The position numbers and the translations under genes are program-made. Under the pieces are notes generated by a model that saw only the letters and a program-made list of their open reading frames with translations, did no database searches and had not been told where the DNA came from. A stretch of 64,000 nucleotides of DNA from Skermanella pratensis. GTDB taxonomy: Bacteria; Pseudomonadota; Alphaproteobacteria; Azospirillales; Azospirillaceae. Within the stretch, counting starts at the first letter, position 1; each line of letters opens with the position of its first letter. Shown here piece after piece: positions 1 through 8,271 of this stretch. The stretch is taken from NCBI RefSeq assembly GCF_008843145.1, contig NZ_CP030265.1:4146501-4210500 (forward strand). The letters run 5' to 3'.

Positions 1-2
1 TC

Positions 3-719
3 CTGCGGAAGCTGGCGCAGCAGTGCGGCATGAACCTGGTCGGCGTGCCCAAGACGATCGACAACGACCTTGGCCTGACCGAGGTATCGGTCGGCTACGA
101 CACCGCCGTCGCGGTCGCGACCGAGGCGTTGGACCGGCTCCAGCCGACGGCGGCCAGCCATGCCCGCGTCATGGTGCTGGAGGTGATGGGCCGCGACGCC
201 GGGCACATCGCGCTGGCGGCCGGCATCGCCGGCGGCGCGGACGTGATCCTGATCCCGGAGATCCCGTTCCGGATGGACCGCATCGCCGACAAGATCCGGC
301 AGGTCCGCAACCAGGGCCGCAACTTCGCGCTGGTCGTGGTGTCGGAGGCCGTGAAGACCACCGAGGGCAAGGAAATCCAGAAGGAATACCAGGGCGGCGA
401 GAAGCGTTTCGGCGGCATCGGCAACTATATCGGCGAGCAGATCGCGGCCGCCACGGGCGCCGAGACTCGCGTGACGGTGCTGGGCCATGTCCAGCGCGGC
501 AGCATGCCCAGCCCGCGCGACCGGCTGATCGCCTCGGCCTTCGGGGTCCATGCGGTCGACCTGATCGCCGAGGGCAAGTTCGACCGCATGGTCGCCTGGT
601 CGAACCGCGAGGTGATCGACGTCTCGATCGAGGATGCCATCGCCCGCTACCAGGCGGTCGAGCTGGACGGCGCGCTGGTCAAGACCGCGCGCGGCCTGGG
701 CATATGCCTTGGTGACTGA
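3..719 (+). CDS. 6-phosphofructokinase (ATP- or PPi-dependent), 3' part
   Basis: Phosphorylates fructose 6-phosphate in the cytoplasm. The reading frame is open from base 3, so the N-terminal part lies upstream of the window and the ATG at 30 is internal. The visible protein starts just before the substrate-binding motif VPKTIDNDL, followed by MGRDAGH and a late GHVQRGS, all typical of the PfkA superfamily. The residue before TIDND is lysine, where E. coli ATP-PFK has Gly124. Lysine there marks PPi-dependent enzymes and the mixed group III enzymes. The second diagnostic residue (Gly/Asp104) is outside the window, so the phosphoryl donor cannot be decided. The stop overlaps the GTG of the next gene by 8 nt. 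Confidence 0.93.
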   Translation: MRKLAQQCGMNLVGVPKTIDNDLGLTEVSVGYDTAVAVATEALDRLQPTAASHARVMVLEVMGRDAGHIALAAGIAGGADVILIPEIPFRMDRIADKIRQVRNQGRNFALVVVSEAVKTTEGKEIQKEYQGGEKRFGGIGNYIGEQIAAATGAETRVTVLGHVQRGSMPSPRDRLIASAFGVHAVDLIAEGKFDRMVAWSNREVIDVSIEDAIARYQAVELDGALVKTARGLGICLGD

Positions 720-1239
720 CGGCGGAGAGAGCCCGGCGGCGGAACTTTGGCGTTTCGCGCTGGCGCTCTATGGCCGGCCGGGCGTGTCCGAGCATTGCCT
801 GATGCTCCAGGACCGGCACGGATGCGACGTGACGGTCCTGCTGTTCGCGGCGTGGGCTGGAGCCGCGCGCGGCATCGCCCTGTCGGCGCAGGACCTGGCG
901 GCGGCCCGGGCGGCGGTCGAAGCCTGGCACGGCGAGGTGGTCCGCCCGCTGCGGGCGGTCAGGCGCCGATTGAAGCAGGGTCCGCCGCCGGCCCCGACCG
1001 GGCGGACGGGGGAACTGCGCGCCAGGATCCAGGCGATCGAGATCGAGGCGGAGCGGATCGAGCTGGAAGAACTGGCCGGCCGCCTGCCCGGCCCCGCGAA
1101 GTTCCGGGGGCGGGCCACGCCGGAGCTGGTGCTCGCCAACCTGGAGCTTGTGGCGCCGGGCCTGGAGGAGGAAAGCCGGGCAGTACTGCACGCCGTTGCC
1201 GGGACAGCATATTCAATTGGTGTCGCCATCGAACTTTAG
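712..1239 (+). CDS. TIGR02444 family protein, 3' end altered by IS-like sequence
   Basis: A 175-aa protein read from GTG 712, overlapping the phosphofructokinase stop. The N-terminal half (LWRFALALYGRPGVSEHCL, LQDRHGCDVTVLLF) matches my memory of the TIGR02444 family, which has no known biochemical role. The middle is a charged, probably helical region. I chose GTG 712 because the conserved region begins about 12 residues later and no better in-frame start exists. The last six codons and the stop lie inside an 18-bp direct repeat (1220-1256) that looks like an insertion-sequence end, so the native C-terminus may have been replaced. Function is unknown. Confidence 0.75.
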   Translation: MTDGGESPAAELWRFALALYGRPGVSEHCLMLQDRHGCDVTVLLFAAWAGAARGIALSAQDLAAARAAVEAWHGEVVRPLRAVRRRLKQGPPPAPTGRTGELRARIQAIEIEAERIELEELAGRLPGPAKFRGRATPELVLANLELVAPGLEEESRAVLHAVAGTAYSIGVAIEL

Positions 1240-1256
1240 TGTCGCCATCGAACTTT
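1220..1256. repeat. Tandem 18-bp direct repeat, IS21-like terminus or scar
   Basis: GTGTCGCCATCGAACTTT occurs at 1220-1237 and again at 1239-1256, separated by one base and followed by GG. Close tandem copies of a TGTCGCC-type motif resemble the multiple terminal repeats of IS21-family elements; that assignment is inference from memory. No transposase gene is next to it, so it would be a remnant. It overlaps the 3' end of the TIGR02444 gene. Confidence 0.5.
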
Positions 1257-1364
1257 GGGCTCGCCAAAGAGTTTCCTGAAGATATCGAAGCCGTAGCGTC
1301 TATCCTGTCAAGGAACTGCAATGGATGCGGGCGGGCCGATTTCTTCAGAGAAAGCACCGGCGCG

Positions 1365-1667
1365 ATGATGGAACTCATATTCACACTCAAAGGCTGCACT
1401 CCGACCGTCGAGGAACGCGCCCGGCGCCTGCTGAAGTTCGAACTGGGATACGAGGCGGCGGGATCTACGGTGACGGTGGCGACGCTGTTCGGCCGCTGCC
1501 ACGTGGACCCCGGCGAGACCGCCCAGCACCTGATGCGCATCCCGCCGCGCGACGCGCTCGATCACCTGGCTGAATGGATCCAAAGCTTCCAGATCGACGG
1601 CGAGTTCTGCCCGGAGCCCAAGGCCCTGGCCCGCGCGGCGCTTCGCCACGCCGGACGGGCGGTATAG
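1365..1667 (+). CDS. Hypothetical protein (100 aa)
   Basis: Read from ATG 1365, one codon before a second ATG, with a purine-rich stretch (AGAGAAAG) about 15 nt upstream. The product is about 100 aa, probably cytosolic, with no signal peptide or membrane segment. It begins MMELIFTLKG and has a Cys-containing strand-like region near residue 43 (FGRCHVDPGE) and an amphipathic C-terminal helix. I do not recognise the family. It lies between the IS-like repeat and ubiX, which is convergent. The in-frame ORF extends far upstream, but that part reads antisense-like compositional sequence and the repeat, so only this segment is credible. Confidence 0.5.
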   Translation: MMELIFTLKGCTPTVEERARRLLKFELGYEAAGSTVTVATLFGRCHVDPGETAQHLMRIPPRDALDHLAEWIQSFQIDGEFCPEPKALARAALRHAGRAV

Positions 1668-1701
1668 GCAGCGCTCCCCGCGATCCGGAGCAGACCGCCG
1701 T

Positions 1702-2328
1702 TCAGGGCGCGGGTGACCGCCCGCGCCTGACTCCGCCCTCCTCCACCGGTTCGCCCCAGCGGCGGACGAGGCCGGCATCCAGGTCGAACATGTCGAGGAC
1801 CCGGCCCACGGTGTGGTCGATCAGGGCGTCCACCGAGTCCGGGCGGGCATAGAGGGCCGGGACCGGTGGGGCGATGACGGCGCCCATCTCGGCGAGCGAC
1901 ACCAGGGTGCGCAGATGGCCGAGATGGAGCGGCGTTTCCCGGACCATCAGGACGAGGCGGCGGCGCTCCTTCAGGACGACGTCCGCCGCCCGGGTCAGCA
2001 GCGTCGAGGTGACGCCGGTGGCGATCTCGCTCATGGTCCGGATCGAGCACGGCGCGACCACCATGCCCAAGGTCCGGAAACTGCCGCTGGATATCGCGGC
2101 GCCGATGTCCTGGATGGGATAGGCGACGGTCGCGAGGGCGCGGACGTCGGCGACCTTCAAGTCCGTCTCGCAGGCCAGGGTGACTTCCGCCGACCGGCTC
2201 ATCACCAGGTGGGACTCGACTCCGAGCCGGTTCAGCGCCTCCAACAGGCGGACGCCGTACATCACGCCGGACGCTCCGCTGATTCCGACGATGAGGCGGA
2301 GCGGCCGGCCGGCGGCGATGTCATCCAT
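1702..2328 (-). CDS. ubiX: Flavin prenyltransferase UbiX
   Basis: Makes prenylated FMN, the cofactor of the UbiD decarboxylase in ubiquinone synthesis. The 208-aa protein has the N-terminal flavoprotein motif GISGASG at residues 15-21, the conserved S-rich segment (AAISSGSFRT), VVAPCSIRTMSEIATG, and the RETPLHLGHLRT signature, all expected of UbiX/Pad1. Length is normal. It starts 6 nt after the trcR stop and is probably co-transcribed with it. No ubiD is visible in the window. The C-terminal 15 residues are Arg-rich and less conserved. Confidence 0.95.
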   Translation of the reverse strand: MDDIAAGRPLRLIVGISGASGVMYGVRLLEALNRLGVESHLVMSRSAEVTLACETDLKVADVRALATVAYPIQDIGAAISSGSFRTLGMVVAPCSIRTMSEIATGVTSTLLTRAADVVLKERRRLVLMVRETPLHLGHLRTLVSLAEMGAVIAPPVPALYARPDSVDALIDHTVGRVLDMFDLDAGLVRRWGEPVEEGGVRRGRSPAP

Positions 2329-2334
2329 GGCGGA

Positions 2335-3039
2335 TCAGTCTACCGTCTCGTCCAGGTCGGAACCGTAGCCGCCGGCATACTTGTCGCGGCCGCGGTCGTG
2401 ATCGTCGTCATCGTGCCCGGCGGCAGCGGTCTCGTCGGTGAAGCCGGAGGCGGCACCGCCTTCGCCCTCGTACTCCTGATCCTCGCCCTCCTCGTCCGCC
2501 ATGGCCACCGGGGCGCCGCCCGGACGGCGGATGGTGGCGATCGCCTCCTCCAGCTCGCGCTGGGTGCACAGGCCCAGGAGCACGGGGCTGCGCGGCTTGA
2601 TGTTGGGCGTGTTCCAGTGGGTCCGGTCGCGCACGGCGGCGATGGTCGGCTTGGTCGTGCCGATCAGGCGGCTGACCTGGGCGTCGGATAGATCGGGGAA
2701 CTGCTTGACGATCCAGGCGATGGCGTCCGGCTTGTCGCCGCGCTTGGTCACCGGGGTGTAGCGGGGTCCCTTGGAGCGGGAAACCGGCTGCGGCAGATCC
2801 TGGACCAGCAGCCGGAGCTTGGCGTCGGGGTCCTTCTCGCACCGCTCGATCTCTTCCTTGGAGAGCTGGCCGTTGGCGATCGGGTCGAGCCCGACCATGC
2901 CGACCGCCACCTCGCCATCGGCGATCGCCTTGATCTCCAGCGAATGAAGGCCGCAGAAGGCTGCGATCTGCTGGAAGGTGAGCGCGGTATTCTCGACCAG
3001 CCAGACGGCGGTCGCTTTCGGCATCAATGGCAGGGGCAT
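2335..3039 (-). CDS. trcR: Cell-cycle transcriptional regulator TrcR (DUF1013)
   Basis: A 234-aa DUF1013 protein. The family is widespread in alphaproteobacteria, and in Caulobacter TrcR is described as an RNA-polymerase-associated cell-cycle regulator; that role is transferred from the family. The N-terminal 60 residues contain a helix-turn-helix-like segment (TFQQIAAFCGLHSLEIKAIA), and a second one (LSDAQVSRLIGTTKPTI) lies near residues 117-133. The tail from about residue 178 is very acidic (Glu/Asp/Gly rich) and looks disordered. It lies immediately upstream of ubiX in the same direction. Confidence 0.85.
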   Translation of the reverse strand: MPLPLMPKATAVWLVENTALTFQQIAAFCGLHSLEIKAIADGEVAVGMVGLDPIANGQLSKEEIERCEKDPDAKLRLLVQDLPQPVSRSKGPRYTPVTKRGDKPDAIAWIVKQFPDLSDAQVSRLIGTTKPTIAAVRDRTHWNTPNIKPRSPVLLGLCTQRELEEAIATIRRPGGAPVAMADEEGEDQEYEGEGGAASGFTDETAAAGHDDDDHDRGRDKYAGGYGSDLDETVD

Positions 3040-3183
3040 CGGTCCTCCGGAAACTCTCTGGCTGGCTCGTCGTTACGCAAGCGCGACCCTTGATAAAGAA
3101 TATAGGGGGTCGGGACAGCGTCGGCGAGCAGATTGGTCGTCGATGGTCTATATCTGTACTTGGGGCGCGTCCGGCGCTTCAAC

Positions 3184-4191
3184 TCAGGCGTCGAAGGTCA
3201 GGACGATCTTGCCGATATGGCTGCTGGTCTCCATCAGCGCGTGGGCCGCCGCCGCCTCGCGGAACGGGTAGGTCCGGTGGATCAGCGGCTTGACCTTGCC
3301 CGCCTCGATCAGCGGCCAGACCTTCTCCAGCAGGGACGCGGCGATCCGGCCCTTGTCCGCCACCGTGCGCGGCCGCAGGGTCGAGCCGGTCAGGGTCAGG
3401 CGCTTGATCATCACGGGCGTCATGTTCAGCGTGACCTTGGAGCCGCCCAGGAAGGCGATGCTGACATGCCGGCCGTCGGGCGCCATGCAGTCTATGTCGC
3501 GCTGGACATAATCGCCGCCGACCATGTCAAGGACGACGTCGACGCCCTTGCCGCCGGTCAGCTCCTTGACCACGGCGGCATAGTCCTCGGTCTTGTAGTT
3601 GATCGCCCGGTCGGCGCCCAGCCGTTCGCACGCCTGGCACTTGTCGGCGCTGCCGGCGGTCGCGAAGACCCGCGCGCCGAACGCCCTGCCCAGCTGGATG
3701 GCCGTCGTCCCGATGCCGCTGGAGCCCCCGTGGATCAGCAGGGATTCGCCCTCCGCGAGGCGCCCGCGGTCGAACACGTTGGTCCAGACGGTGAAGTAGG
3801 TTTCCGGCACGCCGCCGGCCTCGGTCAGGCTCAGCCCCTTGGGAATGGGCAGCACCTGGGGAGCGGGCGTCACACAGAATTCCGCATAGCCGCCGCCCGG
3901 CGTCAGGGCGCAGACCTGCTGGCCGACCTGGAATTCCGTCACGCCTGAGCCGACCGCCGCCACCTCGCCGGCCACTTCCAGGCCGGGCAGGTCGGAGGCG
4001 CCGGGCGGCGGCGGATAGGCCCCCTGGCGCTGGAGCACGTCCGGGCGGTTGACGCCGGCCGCCGAGACACGGATCAGCACCTCGCCCGGTCCGGGCTGGG
4101 GAACCGGTCGGGTCGTCGGTCGCAGCACGTCGGGACCGCCGGGGGCGGTAATCTCGATCGCGGTCATGGTGTGCGGCAGGGCGGAGGCCAT
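3184..4191 (-). CDS. NAD(P)H-quinone oxidoreductase (zinc-free MDR, PIG3/QOR type)
   Basis: A cytosolic 335-aa medium-chain reductase that moves electrons from NAD(P)H to quinones. It has the N-terminal GroES-like domain (ending near residue 120, with ALTPGGGYAEF) and a Rossmann domain with the nucleotide motif GGSSGIG at residues 155-161. The zinc-binding cysteines of alcohol dehydrogenases are absent, as in quinone oxidoreductases. I chose ATG 4191 (MASALPHTMTAIEI). The reading frame stays open to 4326, but the extra residues do not look like family sequence. MTAIEI at 4167 is an alternative start. Divergent from the DUF1192 gene. Confidence 0.88.
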   Translation of the reverse strand: MASALPHTMTAIEITAPGGPDVLRPTTRPVPQPGPGEVLIRVSAAGVNRPDVLQRQGAYPPPPGASDLPGLEVAGEVAAVGSGVTEFQVGQQVCALTPGGGYAEFCVTPAPQVLPIPKGLSLTEAGGVPETYFTVWTNVFDRGRLAEGESLLIHGGSSGIGTTAIQLGRAFGARVFATAGSADKCQACERLGADRAINYKTEDYAAVVKELTGGKGVDVVLDMVGGDYVQRDIDCMAPDGRHVSIAFLGGSKVTLNMTPVMIKRLTLTGSTLRPRTVADKGRIAASLLEKVWPLIEAGKVKPLIHRTYPFREAAAAHALMETSSHIGKIVLTFDA

Positions 4192-4346
4192 GGGCTTCCT
4201 CTTGTAGGCTTCGATCGATTGCGGGATAGATTGCACATGTACCCCTCGGGGAAGGTCGTTACAAGCGGACTCGGGAGTGGCGCATCCTGATTTACCCCGG
4301 ACCGCCCCCGGGCGCCCCTGGACCAAGCGAAGCGGGAGGACGAGCG

Positions 4347-4529
4347 ATGAACCTGGAAGACCTGGAGCCGGCGAAGAAACCGGTGGCCAAGAAGGACCTG
4401 ACGGTGATGTCCGTCGACGAACTGCGCGACTACATCGCCATGTTGCAGGGCGAGATCGAGCGGGCCGAAGGCGCCATCTCCGCCAAGCAGGCGCACCGCA
4501 GCGGCGCCGAGGCCTTCTTCAAGAAGTAG
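4347..4529 (+). CDS. DUF1192 family protein
   Basis: A 60-aa protein with a good ribosome binding site (GGGAGGA 7 nt before ATG). DUF1192 proteins are small alphaproteobacterial proteins of unknown function. The sequence has the typical pattern: an acidic/proline-rich start (NLEDLEPAKKP), the MSVDELRDYIAMLQGEIERAE helix that looks like a short coiled coil, and a lysine-rich end AEAFFKK. It is divergent from the quinone oxidoreductase gene. Confidence 0.85.
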   Translation: MNLEDLEPAKKPVAKKDLTVMSVDELRDYIAMLQGEIERAEGAISAKQAHRSGAEAFFKK

Positions 4530-4590
4530 GCGCGCCTGCGGCCGGCCAATCGGACGCATTGCGGCGGACCGGAGATCGCTGTATCCCAGC

Positions 4591-5450
4591 GTGATGAGCG
4601 ACTCGGATCCCCAAGGCCCCAAGGGCCCACTGCGCGCCCGGGCATTCGGACTCGGCGGCGCTATCGGCGTGCTGGGCGGACTGATCGGCCTGGGTGGCGC
4701 GGAGTTCCGGCTCCCGGTCCTTCATGGCCTGTTCGCCTTCCCGATCCATCAGGCCGTCCGGTTCAACCTGCTGATCAGCCTGGCGACGGTGATCGTGTCC
4801 CTGGCGGCCCGGTTCGCCTTCGCGTCGTTCCCGGCGCTCGGTCCGCTGACGGGGGAGATCCTGGCGGTGGCGGCCGGGGCCGTGGCGGCGGCCTGGTTCG
4901 GCACGGGCCTGCTCGGCCGGCTTTCCGAGCGATCCCTGATCCTTCTGGTCAGCGGTCTCCTGGCCGGCATCGCCGCGCTGCTGCTGGTCGAGGCGGTGCT
5001 TCCCGTCGGATTTTCGGTCGGGCTCCCGGATGTCGCCCCGCTGCGGATCGCGACCGGCATCGCCGCCGGGGTCGCCATCGGCATGGTCAGCAGCCTGCTC
5101 GGGTGGCCGGCGGCGAGTTGATCATACCCACCTTCATCTTCGTCTTCGGTGCTGACGTGAAGACGGCAGGCACCGCCAGCCTGATCATCAGCCTGCCCAC
5201 CGTGCTGGTCGGGGTGGTCCGGTACTGGCGCCAGGGAGCCTACCGGAGCCGCGACCCCCTGGTGGACGTCGCCGCTCCCATGGCGGCCGGGTCGGCTGTC
5301 GGCGCCGTCGCCGGCGCCGGACTGGTCGGTATCCTGCCTGCCGGGATGCTCAAGCTGGCGCTGGGGCTGATCCTGGCGGTTTCCTCGATCAAGATGCTGA
5401 GAGGCGTGGCGAAAAGGTCGGCGGTGCCGCTCCGGCCCGAGAACCGGTGA
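4591..5450 (+). pseudogene. Sulfite exporter TauE/SafE family permease, frameshifted
   Basis: Polytopic inner-membrane permease of the TauE/SafE family, proposed to export sulfite or organosulfonates. The first part (GTG 4591 or ATG 4594 to about 5103) has the glycine-rich family repeat GGLIGLGGAEFRLP. The second part continues one frame back from about 5103 with the second repeat, AGGELIIPTFIF. The two join as SSLLG[V]AGGEL if one G is added to the GGG at 5101-5103. As written, the first frame ends at 5121 after a missense tail (WPAAS). Together they give about 286 aa, a normal family length. Either a real pseudogene or a homopolymer sequencing error. Confidence 0.88.
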
Positions 5451-5462
5451 TCCGCCGCGCAT

Positions 5463-6179
5463 CTAATGCCCGTCCCCGTCCTGAAGTTTCTCGGCGTGGC
5501 GGTGCATCGCGCCGAAGGTCCGGGAGATGAACTGGCGGCGAAGCAGGATCATGACGACCCACAGGGTGGCGGCCATGAAAAGGTACGGACCGATGAACCA
5601 GGTCAGCGCCGCCAGCGCGAAGTAATAGGCCCGCAGCCCGCCGTTGAAGCTGGCGCCGGCCAGGCTCAGGACGGTGCCGATCTCCTCCGCATAGGCGTCG
5701 CGGTCGACCGTGGCCAGCGGCGGCATGGGCGCGCTGCCAATCATGGCGCAGCAGTAGTTGTACTGGCGGATCGCCCAGGTGAACTTCATGAAGCCGAAGA
5801 TGAAGATGCCGAACAGCAGCAGGATCTTCAACTCGAAGAACTCGCGACTGACCGGGCTGGCGAAGCTGAACTGGCTGAGCATGCCATGCGCCGCGTCGAC
5901 CGAGCCGAGCAACCCGACGAGGCCGGCCAGCACCAGCATCGAGGTGGAGGCGAAGAAGGTCACGGAATGGATGGTGTGCCCGACCAGGGCGGTGTCCATG
6001 ATCCGGTTCTCGCGGTCCAGCATCCGGCGCATCCACTCGCCCCGGAGCAGCTTGAGGTGCTGGTTGACGCCCCAGAGGCTGCTGGCGAGATGGTCCATGA
6101 CCAGGGTGTAGCCGCACCACGCGGTCAGGAACAGGCCTAATGCGGCGAAGTCGAGCATCGAGACGTCTTGCGGCATCAT
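5463..6179 (-). CDS. DUF599 family integral membrane protein
   Basis: About 238 aa from ATG 6179 (MMPQDVSM). It matches the DUF599 family of uncharacterised membrane proteins: an N-terminal membrane helix (ALGLFLTAWCGYTLVMDH), a conserved RENRIMDTALVGH segment, two central hydrophobic helices, then GASFNGGLRAYYFALAALTW and a final helix before a charged tail. I count four to five membrane segments. The start overlaps the stop of the ribbon-helix-helix gene (ATGA), so the two are probably translated together. Function is unknown. Confidence 0.87.
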   Translation of the reverse strand: MMPQDVSMLDFAALGLFLTAWCGYTLVMDHLASSLWGVNQHLKLLRGEWMRRMLDRENRIMDTALVGHTIHSVTFFASTSMLVLAGLVGLLGSVDAAHGMLSQFSFASPVSREFFELKILLLFGIFIFGFMKFTWAIRQYNYCCAMIGSAPMPPLATVDRDAYAEEIGTVLSLAGASFNGGLRAYYFALAALTWFIGPYLFMAATLWVVMILLRRQFISRTFGAMHRHAEKLQDGDGH

Positions 6180-6424
6180 TGCCCTTCGAGGAGCCGGGAC
6201 CCATCGGGAAGCCGGGGCCTGGAGATTTCGGCGAGGACGAAGACCCGGATGGCGCTGGACAGGTTGCCGGAACGGCCCTCGTCGATCGCTTCGATCAGGG
6301 CGTTGACCGAAACGCCCCGGTCGGCCGCGATGTCCTTGAGCGCGTCCCAGAAGGCGGCTTCGAGCGAAACGCTGGTCGAATGCCCGGCGATGGTGACCGA
6401 ACGTTTCCTGATCGCGCTGTCCAT
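6176..6424 (-). CDS. Ribbon-helix-helix domain protein
   Basis: An 82-aa protein. It opens with a basic beta strand (RKRSVTIAGHSTSVSLE) followed by two helices (EAAFWDALKDIAADRG, SVNALIEAIDEGR), the pattern of the RHH_4 family of small DNA-binding proteins related to aryl-sulfate sulfotransferase-associated regulators. It may be a dimeric repressor; its target is unknown. The stop overlaps the start of the DUF599 gene by 4 nt, which suggests the two act together or that it controls its own operon. Confidence 0.82.
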   Translation of the reverse strand: MDSAIRKRSVTIAGHSTSVSLEAAFWDALKDIAADRGVSVNALIEAIDEGRSGNLSSAIRVFVLAEISRPRLPDGSRLLEGQ

Positions 6425-6439
6425 GAACCTTCCAGGATT

Positions 6440-6470
6440 GCCGGCCAGGGATGCCGGCCAGGGATGCCGG
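6440..6470. repeat. 2.4 tandem copies of a 13-bp unit
   Basis: GCCGGCCAGGGAT is repeated at 6440-6452 and 6453-6465, and a third partial copy (GCCGG) follows at 6466. It lies between the 3' end of fumC and the start of the ribbon-helix-helix gene. This may be a simple slippage product; no function is evident. Confidence 0.6.
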
Positions 6471-6475
6471 AGGGT

Positions 6476-6524
6476 GCCGCCCGCCGGCCCCCTCCCCTGT
6501 CCTGAGGAGACGCCGGCGGGCGGC
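6476..6524 (-). terminator. GC-rich hairpin downstream of fumC
   Basis: A perfect 13-bp inverted repeat, GCCGCCCGCCGGC (6476-6488) with its complement at 6512-6524, begins 12 nt beyond the fumC stop. There is no T-run after it on the minus strand, so it is not a canonical intrinsic terminator. It may serve as a 3' end stabiliser or a Rho-region hairpin. Confidence 0.35.
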
Positions 6525-6535
6525 TGGAAGTGCCG

Positions 6536-7935
6536 TCAGCGCGGGCCGATCATGTCCAGCGGGCGGACCCACTGGTCGAACTGCTCCGGCGTCAGCAGGC
6601 CGAGCGCCACGCCGGCCTCGACCAGGGTGGTGCCTTCCTTGTGCGCCTTCTTGGCGATCTTGGCGGCGTTGTCGTAGCCGATATGCGGGTTGAGCGCGGT
6701 CACCAGCATCAGCGACTCGTTCATCAGCTTGGTCACGCGGTCGATGTTGACCTCGATCCCGATCACGCAGTTGTCGGTGAAGCTGCGCGCCGCGTCGGCC
6801 AGCAGGCGGACCGACTGCAGGAAGTTGTAGATGATGACCGGCTTGAAGACGTTCAGCTCGAAATGGCCGTTGGCGCCGGCGAAGGTGACCGCGGTGTGGT
6901 TGCCCATGACGTGGGCGCAGACCATGGTCATGGCTTCGGACTGGGTCGGGTTGACCTTGCCCGGCATGATGGACGAGCCGGGCTCGTTCTCCGGCAGGCT
7001 GATCTCGCCGATGCCGCAGCGCGGGCCGGACCCCAGCAGGCGGATGTCGTTGGCGATCTTGAACAGCGACACCGCGACGGTGTTGAGGGCGCCCGAGCCT
7101 TCCACCAGCGCGTCGTGGGCGGCCAGCGCCTCGAACTTATTCGGCGCGGTGACGAAGGGCAGGCCGGTGATCTGCTCCACGTTCTTCGCGAAATCCTCGG
7201 CGAAGCCCTTCTTGGCGTTCAGGCCGGTGCCGACCGCGGTACCGCCCTGGGCCAGCTGCAGCAGGCGCGGCAGCATGGCCTTGACCCGCTCGATGCCGTA
7301 GGCGACCTGGGTCGCGTAGCCCGAGAATTCCTGGCCGAGGGTCAGCGGCGTCGCGTCCTGGAGGTGGGTGCGGCCGATCTTGACGATCTCCGCGAATTCC
7401 TTCGCCTTGGCGTCGAGGGCCGAATGCAGGTGCTCCAGCGACGGCACCAGCTCGTGGTGGACCTGCTCGACCGCGGCGATGTGCATGGCGGTCGGGAAGC
7501 TGTCGTTGGACGACTGGCCCATGTTGACGTGGTCGTTGGGATGGACCGGCTTCTTGGAGCCCATCTCGCCGCCCAGGATCTCGATCGCGCGGTTCGAGAT
7601 CACCTCGTTGGCGTTCATGTTGGTCTGGGTGCCGGAGCCGGTCTGCCAGACGACCAGCGGGAAATGGTCGATCAGCGTGCCGTCGATCACCTCCTCCGCC
7701 GCGTCGAGCATGGCTTGGCCGATCTTGGCGTCCAGCACGCCGAGCGACATGTTGGCCATCGCCGCGGCCTTCTTCTGGATGCCCAGGGCCCGGACCAAGG
7801 GAGCCGGCATGCGCTCGCCGCCGATCTTGAAGTTCTGCAGCGACCGCTGGGTCTGCGCCCCCAGTAGCGGTCGGCCGGTACTTCGATGGGACCGAAACTG
7901 TCGGATTCGGTGCGAAACGCTGGCTTGTCGGCCAT
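6536..7935 (-). pseudogene. fumC: Fumarate hydratase class II, frameshifted near N-terminus
   Basis: Converts fumarate to L-malate in the TCA cycle. The main frame (from about 7862 leftward to 6536) carries [16 protein letters not shown], the substrate-site region [14 protein letters not shown] and the family signature [11 protein letters not shown]. The true N-terminus ([18 protein letters not shown] 7935) is in another frame. The two join at YWG[A]QTQR if one G is added to the run of five (C-run 7858-7862 on the plus strand). Restored length is about 466 aa, normal for FumC. Because the gene is metabolically central, a sequencing indel is more likely than a real null allele. Confidence 0.93.
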
Positions 7936-8271
7936 GGACTGGTTCCCCCGGGAGATGGTGTCGTCGATTGACCGGGGTTTTACCACAGCCTCGCCCCGGA
8001 ACAAGCGGCGAGGGAGCGGCGGCGGGGCCGGGTCAGCTTATGCCGCACCCGGGCGGTTGGGCTGTCACCAGTTTGAGATTGACAGTATGCTGGTAGATCT
8101 ATCTCGGCTTCGGCCTTTTGAGGTACCATCGCGCTCGGCACGGGGGCGCCAAGCGGAAGGAGCAGACGCTCGGACTGCCCGAGCGGCGATTCACCGGCTG
8201 GGCTTCCAATCTCCGGCGGTTCATTATCCCGCAATCGACCATCGAGCAGTTCCGGGGCAAACCTGCAGAAG
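7936..8271. other. 336-bp spacer between fumC and the hybrid kinase gene
   Basis: No credible gene. The spacer separates divergent fumC and the kinase. A perfect TTGACA hexamer lies at 8079-8084 on the plus strand, but nothing close to TATAAT follows at 16-18 bp, so a kinase promoter is only possible. No tRNA, riboswitch or terminator was recognised. Confidence 0.5.
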
